A stretch of DNA of 21,233 nucleotides from positions 1 to 21,233 of the forward strand of contig JAFTRB010000227.1 of the NCBI GenBank assembly GCA_017462445.1. Direction: 5' to 3'. This stretch comes from Clostridia bacterium. GTDB lineage: Bacteria; Bacillota_A; Clostridia; Oscillospirales; CAG-272. Positions 15,609 to 21,233 of the stretch are shown piece by piece. The position numbers were made by a program, and so were the translations under genes. Positions within the stretch are counted from its first letter, which is position 1, and every line of letters starts with the position of its first letter. The notes below the pieces were generated by a model that was given only the letters and a program-made list of their open reading frames with translations, searched no databases and was not told the DNA's origin.

Positions 15609-15734
15609 TGGAAATCGCAAGAGCCTCGCTTAAGAGGAAAGAGGGGCGTAACGGCAAGGGAGAGACGGGAACGGAGAGCGCTTCAAAAAGCGATAACCGA
15701 GGCAAAGGACAGCTTCAAGCCCGAAAAACAGCCC

Positions 15735-16310
15735 CTACGGAGCAGGAGGGAGGAAAAGCGGCCGCATACATTCTCCCCTTGCGGCAAGCTCGACACAGTC
15801 GGGAAGCCTGTCAAAGTCGGCAACCAGGGAATGGGGCTTGCCCTTTGGGTCATCCTGGCGCATCGGCACAAAATAGACCGCCCTGCGAGTAAGAAGCCTT
15901 GCCAGGGCTGCCAGGCTCTGTGAGAGGGCATCGTTGCTGGCCAAGGCAATCAGGACCGTCCTGTCCGAGCGAAGATGCGCCTTGATAGCCATCAATGCGG
16001 CAGAGTCGGTGATACCGTTTGCAAGCTTTGAAAGAGTGTTCCCCGTGCAGGGAGCAACCACGAGCAAATCGAGCGGAAGCCTCGGCCCAAGTGGCTCTGC
16101 CGCCTCTACGGTGTGAATGATTTTTTCACCCGAAAGCGCCTCCACCTCACGGCGAAGGTCCTCCGCAAGGGCAAAGCGAGTGTCGGTAGTATATACCCGC
16201 TCGCTCATTATCGGAACAATCTTGTGTCCCCTATTGATAAGCTCTGCCATACAGGCAATCGAGCGGGACAGGGTGCAGAATGAGCCGGTGAAGCAATAGC
16301 CTATCTTCAT
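15735..16310 (-). CDS. dpaB: Dipicolinate synthase subunit B
   Basis: This 191-residue flavoprotein-like subunit works with DpaA to form dipicolinic acid from dihydroxytetrahydrodipicolinate in the mother cell; DPA with calcium fills the spore core. The start MKIGYCFTGSFCTLSRSI is the family N-terminus, with the phosphate-binding TGSFC loop of the flavoprotein fold. PLDLLVVAPCTGNTLSKLANGITDSA is the second strong family block (here read over two stretches, residues about 80-105), and LVADFDRLPD marks the C-terminal part. The ATG at 16310 overlaps the dpaA stop as ATGA, and GGAGG lies upstream; a longer frame from 16328 adds six residues and is unlikely. The stop is TAG. Expression is expected late in sporulation (SigK in Bacillus), which I infer from the family only. 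Confidence 0.92.
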   Translation of the reverse strand: MKIGYCFTGSFCTLSRSIACMAELINRGHKIVPIMSERVYTTDTRFALAEDLRREVEALSGEKIIHTVEAAEPLGPRLPLDLLVVAPCTGNTLSKLANGITDSAALMAIKAHLRSDRTVLIALASNDALSQSLAALARLLTRRAVYFVPMRQDDPKGKPHSLVADFDRLPDCVELAARGECMRPLFLPPAP

Positions 16311-17029
16311 GTCTCCACCTCCCGGCATAGACTCCTTTTAATCGACTCTGCCCAGGCTCTGCCGGCAGCCCTCGGATAGTGCCTGGCAGGGAGGGCGGAC
16401 AGACGGGTTATGTCATGACCGGGGAAATTATCGCCCGGGGCAAGCTCGAGAACAGGCAGTGTGGGCGGCGGCAGAACGGTTCTTGCCGGGGCGGTATTGA
16501 CAAGGAGAGAAACCCTATCGAGAACCTCGCTGTCGGAATAGTCAGAGCTTGGTACACCGGAGCCGCCAAGCTCCAGCCTGACAGAATGTCGGGATGTAAA
16601 AACGCGAGTGGGAATGCCAAGCGAGAGGAGCATGCGCACAAGGATTTGCCCAATTCTGCCATAGCCGACAACCCCAACCACAGCCCCCTCGTCATCTATG
16701 GCGGAGCTGTGGAGAATATAGCCCAGCGCGGCCAGGGCGGTAAGACGGGCGTTTTCAAGAAGGAAGGCTTCATCAAGGGCAGAGTCCACGACCACCACTC
16801 CCCTCTCCCTTTCGCGTCGGGCGAAGGCGGGCGGAATTTCATAGCCGCATATAATCTCCCCCGGGGCAAAATCAAGCGAGTCGAGCAGCTCCTCTCCCCT
16901 GCCCAGGTGAACGCCGTCAGCAGAGGTCGGAATAGGCAGAAGCCACCCCTCAAAATGCGGACAAAGAGAGCCGAGCGCCCTCGAGCATTCCCTGCTCCTT
17001 TCGTCATTATTGTAAATCTTTATATACAT
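16307..17029 (-). CDS. dpaA: Dipicolinate synthase subunit A
   Basis: This 240-residue subunit has an NAD(P)-binding Rossmann region, VVGVVGYGRIGQ with G122, G124 and G127, preceded by the TALAALGYILHSS helix. It is the dehydrogenase-like partner of DpaB. The C-terminal LPARHYPRAAGRAWAESI matches the proline-AG motif near the end of the family. The protein is shorter than the roughly 290-300 residues usual for DpaA; the loss seems to lie in the N-terminal half, which is also the least conserved part here. The ATG at 17029 follows GGAGA; the longer frame to 17110 has no ribosome site and crosses a 35-bp dyad. It is first in the dpaA-dpaB operon, and the presence of the pair argues against the alternative EtfA-linked route used by some clostridia. 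Confidence 0.88.
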   Translation of the reverse strand: MYIKIYNNDERSRECSRALGSLCPHFEGWLLPIPTSADGVHLGRGEELLDSLDFAPGEIICGYEIPPAFARRERERGVVVVDSALDEAFLLENARLTALAALGYILHSSAIDDEGAVVGVVGYGRIGQILVRMLLSLGIPTRVFTSRHSVRLELGGSGVPSSDYSDSEVLDRVSLLVNTAPARTVLPPPTLPVLELAPGDNFPGHDITRLSALPARHYPRAAGRAWAESIKRSLCREVET

Positions 17030-17049
17030 TATTTCTCCAATATTTTTCA

Positions 17050-17084
17050 ATTTATTTAACACGGGCAGCCCGAATTGAATAAAT
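17050..17084. promoter_or_regulatory. 35-bp centred dyad upstream of dpaA
   Basis: ATTTATT, five bases, CGGGC-A-GCCCG, five bases, AATAAAT: both the inner and outer arms are perfect and share one centre at 17067. It lies 21 bp before the dpaA start. The single-base loop argues for a DNA-binding site of a symmetric regulator more than for an RNA hairpin. The regulator is unknown. Confidence 0.5.
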
Positions 17085-17152
17085 CCTCTTTCCCCTCGGC
17101 AAATCGACACAAGGGGATACTATATTATATTCCCCCTTCACCTCTTTAGTTA

Positions 17153-17196
17153 ATAAAAAATAATGGGCGTGGCACCGTTAGCGGTGCCGCGCCCAT
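17153..17196 (-). terminator. Intrinsic terminator of the lipoprotein gene
   Basis: On the - strand the stem formed by the arms ATGGGCGcGGCACCG and CGGTGCCaCGCCCAT (17163-17196, loop CTAA) is followed by TATTTTTTATT. It lies about 60 bp after the lipoprotein stop codon and separates the sigma factor locus from dpaA. Confidence 0.88.
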
Positions 17197-17258
17197 ATTG
17201 TTTGCTTTTTGCCTCGGTGAAGCAGCCCAGGCAAGCCCCGGGGCATGCTTCTCTTATC

Positions 17259-18758
17259 TTACTTCAGCGCCTCGGTGATGCGGTTCTTGCGAGCTGCAAG
17301 ATACTCCTTTGCGCTGGTCTCGGCGTCATCAATAGCCTTGTCAAGAGCCGCCTTTGCATCAGCCATCTTATCAAGAACAGCCGCCTTCTTCTCCTCTATC
17401 TCGGCAAGCTCCTCCTCGGTAAGCTCAAGGCTCATCTTCTCCTTGGCCTCGGTTGCCTTCTCCTCGAACATATCAGCAACGGTGCGAAGATCTGCGGAGG
17501 AAAGACCGTCGGCAGTTACCTCGTCAAGCTTGCTTGCGATGTCCTCGAAATCTGTAACGATAATGTCGATAGTCTCCTTTACTGCCGCGGGAGCAAGGGT
17601 AAGAAGGCTCTCGATCGCCTCAAGCACGCTCTTTGCGGCATTGATAACAGCCTCGATCTGGGGCTTATACTCGGCAAGAGTCTCCTGAACTGCCGCGCTG
17701 ATCTCGCTCTCAACCTCCTCAAGGGATGCGGTAAGCTCATTCATCATAGCGGTGAGTTCCTGGCCCTCTTCGGAATTCTTGAAGGTCTTGTCGGCATACG
17801 CCTCGATGGAAGCGATGGTTACATTGCCGTTGCTATCCTTAATAGCGGTGGCGTCCTCAAGACCAAGAGCCTCTACCGCAAGAGCGATCTGCTCCTCGTT
17901 AAGCTCCTTGTTGGAAAGCTCCTCAAGATAATCCCAGGCTATCGCAAAGGTATCAAGGCTTCTCGCTATCATCATATACGCCTGATATGCGCCGCCATTT
18001 ACAAATGCGGTGGGATTTGTCATAGCCTTCTTTGCAAGATACTCATAGTATACAAGATCCTCGGCTATACCAACAGAGTAGTCATAAGCCGCCTGAGCTG
18101 CGTCGCGCGCCTCATTGAAGGCGTCGGTAGCGAACTGCTCCATCTTAGTGTATCTATCGTTTACATAGTTAACAAGCTCGGTGGTGTCCATCTCAACAGC
18201 CGCCTCGATGCTGATCTCGCCGTTCTTAGTAGCGGAAAGAGCAAGCTTGAACTCGGGAACTGTAATGCTCTGTATTCTCTCGTTATCGGGATACTTTTCC
18301 TTAAGCGCCTCAAGACGGCGGTTTACAGAGTAGGATGCGGCGGTGTCAACGGTAAGCTCGAAGCTGTCGGCGGTTGCCTGAGCCTTAACGGCATCGGTAA
18401 GCTTTGCCTCAAGTCTCTTTGCGTCCTTGTCGGCGGCAACAGAAAGACCTACAACGGTGTTGTCCTCGGCAAGATAGCCATACTCAATAGCAAGCTCGGT
18501 AATCTTCTTTACAGCGGCCTCTGCATCAAGGCCCTCAAGAGATGCCTCACCGTAGAACATTACCTGGGCGTCCTCATTCGCGCAGCGGAAGGAAACAACC
18601 TTGTTTTCGTGATCAAGCACAAGCTCGACCTCAGGGTTGATGTCAACCGCAACATAGGTGGTATTGCCCTCCGGAGTCGGCGTGCCACAGGAGCCAAGAA
18701 TGGCAAGGCAGGACAGAAGGAGCGCAGCGGATAGAATCAGGGAAATAATTCTTTTCAT
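17259..18758 (-). CDS. Lipoprotein with RsgI-like Asn-Pro domain and coiled-coil tail
   Basis: This 499-residue protein has a lipobox LGSC with Cys24, so it should be anchored on the outer face of the membrane. Directly after it, YVAVDINPEVELVLD carries the Asn41-Pro42 pair of the RsgI extracytoplasmic domain, continued by YGYLAEDNTVVGLS at 93-106. The upstream anti-sigma factor has the same two blocks with almost the same distance between them (52 against 54 residues). From about residue 130 on the protein is rich in Ala, Glu, Lys and Leu with heptad character, ending in a long predicted coiled coil (about 400-499). It has no catalytic motif that I recognise. It has its own ECF-type promoter (18795-18825) and a terminator, but follows the anti-sigma gene by 79 bp. 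It may bind the anti-sigma domain, the same ligand, or the cell wall; this is inference. AAAGGAA supports the ATG. Confidence 0.8.
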   Translation of the reverse strand: MKRIISLILSAALLLSCLAILGSCGTPTPEGNTTYVAVDINPEVELVLDHENKVVSFRCANEDAQVMFYGEASLEGLDAEAAVKKITELAIEYGYLAEDNTVVGLSVAADKDAKRLEAKLTDAVKAQATADSFELTVDTAASYSVNRRLEALKEKYPDNERIQSITVPEFKLALSATKNGEISIEAAVEMDTTELVNYVNDRYTKMEQFATDAFNEARDAAQAAYDYSVGIAEDLVYYEYLAKKAMTNPTAFVNGGAYQAYMMIARSLDTFAIAWDYLEELSNKELNEEQIALAVEALGLEDATAIKDSNGNVTIASIEAYADKTFKNSEEGQELTAMMNELTASLEEVESEISAAVQETLAEYKPQIEAVINAAKSVLEAIESLLTLAPAAVKETIDIIVTDFEDIASKLDEVTADGLSSADLRTVADMFEEKATEAKEKMSLELTEEELAEIEEKKAAVLDKMADAKAALDKAIDDAETSAKEYLAARKNRITEALK

Positions 18759-18794
18759 AGTGGTATTCCTTTCGTTTTTGTTTTATTTCTATTA

Positions 18795-18840
18795 GTTATA
18801 CAAGCAAACCATAACTTTTGTTGCAGGAAAAACAAATTTA
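18795..18840 (-). promoter_or_regulatory. ECF-type promoter of the lipoprotein gene
   Basis: On the - strand AATTTGTTTTTCC, TGCAAC (18825-18820), 17 bases, then TGTATAAC (18802-18795). The same elements at the same 17-base spacing occur before the sigma factor gene. The upstream block begins at the stop codon of the anti-sigma gene. Confidence 0.75.
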
Positions 18841-20247
18841 TTTTCCCGCTGAAAAATAATTTTCAAGCGAGCCGTATTTTTCTATAAGAGCAGCCTTGAA
18901 GCTCTCCAGCTCATCCCTGTCAATAGCAGCCCTGTCGGGTGAATAATCCTCGGCATACTCGGACAGACGGGAGTTAAGCTCCGAGAGGCTAAGGGCCTCC
19001 AGCTTTGAAAGGAAGCTCTCACGGCTGTCAGGCAGCTCAAAGATGTCGGACAGCTCCTTGCCAATCACTCCTGTGGCGGATAACAGGCCGATAAGCTCCT
19101 CGCCTCGCTCTATAAACAATTCCTCACTCATATACTCAATAAGCCCGATAAGCAGCTCGGTGGAGGTGGGAGAATATGCTGTATGGAGCAGCGCAAGCGA
19201 TGCGCCATCAAGGATCTCTGCGCCGTACTCGCTCTTGTAGGTGTAAAGCTTTGTTTGCATCTGCGACATCAATTCACCAAACTCGGGAGTATATTCATAG
19301 TTACCCTTAATTACGCTGAAGTAGCCCTCTCCCACAAACAAAATGCGAGTTGGGTTATCCCCGTGTGAAATTATTTGCTCCTCAAGCCTCCATATCTCAT
19401 CAAGCAGGGCGGCGTGAGCGCGCAGCTTTTCCATGTTTCGGTCAAGAGATGAGAGAATGTAATCCATCAAGTCCTGCTTAAGCACCTGCTGCTCATATTT
19501 TTCCTCTATTTCGCCTTCCTCGGTTTCAAGCGCAAGCCTCTCGCGGAACAGTTCGGGCAGCTCGGAAAGCTTCGAGAAATCCATCTCTGTCATACCAAGA
19601 ACCTCAGCAAGGCTATCCTCGCTCAAGCCCCTAAGCACAACCGCGCCAAACAGCCCACGCTCAATAAGCCCTTCCTCGATTTTTGCGCCAAGCCCGGTCG
19701 CCTCGCCCTCTGTGCTCAGGCGGAGAGCGTCACCCTCGGGGTCAAAGTAGCCATACTTAACGCACAGCTCCACATACTCGACCACCGCCACATCTATCTC
19801 CTTGCCAAGCACAAGCGAGTCCATCTCGCCCGACGAAAGCAGTACATCTCCGTCGCTTCCCAGGGACTTGATCCCGGTTACGACTCCGTCCTTGGTAAGC
19901 AATGCAAAAGAGGGGTTAACCTCAATTATATACACGCCCTCCTCGGGAGTTCCACCCACAAAGGCAAGGACAATAGCCAGCGCCAGGACAAGCATAGCGC
20001 AGGCGCTGACCAGCGCGGGTACCCACCTCGGCAGGCTGAAAAGCCTCTGCCAAAGCCCCTTCCTTTGTCCGTCCTCGGGCTTTTTTCCCTCGTCAACCGC
20101 GCGGAGTGGGGAAAGCTCCGCCTCCTCGGCATCCTCTGTGGCTATCGGAGCATCCAAAAGCTCCTGTGATGCGACAGGCGCAACCGCATCAAGCTCGGCA
20201 AGCCACCTATCCCGCCACTCGGGCATATCAACAAATTCTTCCTTCAT
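18838..20247 (-). CDS. Single-pass anti-sigma factor with RsgI-like extracytoplasmic domain
   Basis: This 469-residue protein has a cytoplasmic N-terminus of about 75 residues, one membrane helix at about 76-98, and a large outer domain. The outer domain begins VYIIEVNPSFALLTKDG, with Asn111-Pro112 placed as in RsgI proteins, where C. thermocellum members are reported to self-cleave at this bond as a step in signalling. YGYFDPEGDALRLS at 165-178 follows. The remaining roughly 250 residues are acidic and helical and match nothing I recognise. The cytoplasmic part lacks the His-x3-Cys-x2-Cys zinc motif of many ECF anti-sigma factors; EWRDRWLAELDAV may be its sigma-binding helix. The gene starts two bases after the sigma stop codon, with GGAGGA inside the sigma gene as ribosome site, so the two are translationally coupled. 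This position is the main reason to call it the anti-sigma factor. Confidence 0.78.
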   Translation of the reverse strand: MKEEFVDMPEWRDRWLAELDAVAPVASQELLDAPIATEDAEEAELSPLRAVDEGKKPEDGQRKGLWQRLFSLPRWVPALVSACAMLVLALAIVLAFVGGTPEEGVYIIEVNPSFALLTKDGVVTGIKSLGSDGDVLLSSGEMDSLVLGKEIDVAVVEYVELCVKYGYFDPEGDALRLSTEGEATGLGAKIEEGLIERGLFGAVVLRGLSEDSLAEVLGMTEMDFSKLSELPELFRERLALETEEGEIEEKYEQQVLKQDLMDYILSSLDRNMEKLRAHAALLDEIWRLEEQIISHGDNPTRILFVGEGYFSVIKGNYEYTPEFGELMSQMQTKLYTYKSEYGAEILDGASLALLHTAYSPTSTELLIGLIEYMSEELFIERGEELIGLLSATGVIGKELSDIFELPDSRESFLSKLEALSLSELNSRLSEYAEDYSPDRAAIDRDELESFKAALIEKYGSLENYFSAGK

Positions 20248-20249
20248 GC

Positions 20250-20792
20250 CTATGCTCCTCCTTCCTCGCCGAGCGCCGCTCTCATTTTTTCAAGCGACCT
20301 CTTATATTTTGATGTCACCGTTCCGAGCGGAAGCCCCAGCTCGTCGGCAATCTCTCTGTGCTTATATCCAAAAATTACATACAGAACAACAATGCGCTCC
20401 TCCTCGGGGCTAAGGACCCTATGCATTGTGTCCATAACCGAGCCGTCAGACATCTCAAAGGAGTTCTCCTCCTCCGTCATCCGTCTTTCCAGCTCGCCCT
20501 CGTCAAGCCCATACTCGACCCTTCCGCGCTTCTTTATGATGTTTAAGGCGAGGTTCTTGGCAATCTGCAAAATCCAAGGGAGCGCAGGCCTCGATATGTC
20601 ATAGGATTTTATATTCTGCTTTATCTTAAGGTACACCGTTTGCATAGCGTCCTCGGTGTCCTCGGTATGCCTCAGATATGAATACAAAAAGGCGTAAACA
20701 CCTCGCCGCGTTCCAAGATACAGCTCGGCAAAGGCGTTGTTGTCGCCCTGTCGAACCTCCCTGAGCAATCGGTCAATCTCAAAGCCTGTCAT
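20250..20792 (-). CDS. ECF-type RNA polymerase sigma factor
   Basis: This 180-residue protein has only regions 2 and 4, as in extracytoplasmic function sigma factors. Region 2 spans about residues 17-90 (AFAELYLGTRRGVYAF, then DTEDAMQTVYLKI and WILQIAKNLALNIIK). Region 4 spans about 125-172, with LSPEEERIVVL and the helix-turn-helix EIADELGLPLGTVTSKYKR. There is no SigI-type domain although its partner looks RsgI-like. The ATG at 20792 is favoured: GAAGGG precedes it and the -10 box of the promoter lies at 20815-20822, inside the longer frame to 20846. It directs RNA polymerase to envelope-stress or sensing genes; the matched promoters here suggest it controls its own gene and the lipoprotein. 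The stop is TAG. Confidence 0.9.
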   Translation of the reverse strand: MTGFEIDRLLREVRQGDNNAFAELYLGTRRGVYAFLYSYLRHTEDTEDAMQTVYLKIKQNIKSYDISRPALPWILQIAKNLALNIIKKRGRVEYGLDEGELERRMTEEENSFEMSDGSVMDTMHRVLSPEEERIVVLYVIFGYKHREIADELGLPLGTVTSKYKRSLEKMRAALGEEGGA

Positions 20793-20814
20793 AGCGCTTC
20801 CCTTCTCTTTAACT

Positions 20815-20861
20815 GTTATACAATTCGGCATCCGCATTTGTTGCAAGGAAAAACAAATTCA
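20815..20861 (-). promoter_or_regulatory. ECF-type autoregulatory promoter of the sigma gene
   Basis: On the - strand AATTTGTTTTTCC, TGCAAC (20845-20840), 17 bases, TGTATAAC (20822-20815). It is the twin of the promoter in front of the lipoprotein gene, with a one-base insertion between the upstream block and TGCAAC. The leader to the start codon is only about 15 bases. Confidence 0.75.
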
Positions 20862-21233
20862 TTTTTCAAAAAGCCCGGGCGCAAAAAGCGCAGAGCAAAC
20901 AAACGGCAAGCCAAAAAACACTGTTCATTTACATTTTACCACCATTTGTCATATATTGCAAGTTAAAATTAATGAAATCGTCCGCACCCACCCAAGGAAA
21001 GCCCAGCCCAACAAAGGAAAGACACACCTTGTAGGGACCGGCGTCCACGACGGTCCGTGCGGGATAACCCACAAAGTATAGTGGTCAGTGGCTAGTGGCT
21101 AGTGGTTAGTGGTACTCTTTATCGGTGCAAGCCCAGCCCTGTCATCCTGAGCGAGCATTTTGCGAGTCGAAGCTTTGCGTAGCGCAGGCGGAGCAAAGCC
21201 GAGGAACGAAGTGACGAAGGGATCTTGTACCCC
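20862..21233. repeat. Composite intergenic repeat region, right end
   Basis: Bases 20862-20995 are AT-rich with no gene or clear signal that I can support. From 20999 on the repeat modules of the left end return in inverted orientation: 20999-21021 matches 8-30 (one mismatch in 23), 21030-21042 matches 265-277, and 21045-21073 matches 157-185 (two mismatches in 29). A heptamer repeat follows at 21080-21114. Bases 21140-21225 hold an element beginning GTCATCCTGAGCGAG and ending CGAAGTGACGAAGGGATCTT, with GCTTTGC and GCAAAGC arms able to pair; such elements are common intergenic repeats in Bacillota. Confidence 0.75.
21080..21114. repeat. Heptamer tandem repeat (AGTGGNN-type)
   Basis: Five units in register: AGTGGTC, AGTGGCT, AGTGGCT, AGTGGTT, AGTGGTA. 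Read on the other strand these are the CACT-based heptads of the left end. Confidence 0.85.

Noticed and set aside
15608..15892. 94-residue + strand frame between the U32 gene and dpaB
   Set aside because: It overlaps dpaB antisense, has biased low-complexity composition and no ribosome site; the segment holds the U32 promoter on the other strand.
17163..18734. A 523-residue open frame on the + strand, longer than the lipoprotein gene opposite it
   Set aside because: It lacks a ribosome site, starts inside the terminator hairpin, has a Leu/Gly/Cys-rich composition and no family motif. The - strand frame has a lipobox, an RsgI-like domain, a promoter and a terminator. The open antisense frame follows from codon bias.
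20793..20846. Longer start of the sigma factor
   Set aside because: It would begin upstream of the -10 box of the matching ECF promoter, so it would not be in the transcript.

Overview
The window reads as chromosomal DNA of an endospore-forming member of the Clostridia (Bacillota), probably an uncultured gut lineage. The evidence is a dipicolinate synthase pair (dpaA-dpaB), a GerA/SpoVAF-type spore germination protein, Shine-Dalgarno sites of the AGGAG type, short lipoprotein signals, and many small intergenic repeats of the kind seen in gut Clostridia. I see no rRNA, tRNA, phage, transposase or CRISPR array. The species assignment is inference; the spore genes are read directly.

Left half, + strand: an MFS (SLC45/GPH-like) transporter; a membrane-anchored glycerophosphodiester phosphodiesterase closely followed by a THUMP-domain RNA methyltransferase; a cytoplasmic GH2 glycosidase; an HtrA-like lipoprotein protease with a C-terminal PDZ-like domain; a phosphoglucosamine/phosphohexomutase overlapping a GlmU-like left-handed beta-helix acyltransferase; and a tryptophanyl-tRNA synthetase interrupted by a single in-frame amber codon at the conserved DQK motif. 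The protease-mutase gap holds an unusual array of 9-nt repeats separated by short self-complementary spacers.

Middle: a lone GerA-family germination gene (- strand) divergent from a TIM-barrel sugar isomerase/endonuclease-like gene (+), which converges through a shared hairpin on a U32 peptidase/RNA hydroxylase family gene (-). Upstream of that lies dpaA-dpaB (-, 4-nt overlap), which makes the spore-core DPA precursor enzyme.

Right end, - strand: the most interesting unit, an ECF sigma factor, a single-pass anti-sigma factor with an RsgI-like extracytoplasmic domain, and a lipoprotein that carries a second copy of the same Asn-Pro-containing domain. Two nearly identical ECF-type promoters (TGCAAC-N17-TGTATAAC) sit in front of the sigma gene and in front of the lipoprotein, which suggests an autoregulated envelope-signalling circuit that makes its own secreted paralogue of its sensor domain.

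Four other genes share a very uniform housekeeping promoter, TTGAC(A/T)-N17-TAAAAT with a TGN extension. Both window ends carry inverted, modular copies of the same intergenic repeat family, including a 7-bp tandem repeat that also occurs between the transporter and phosphodiesterase genes.
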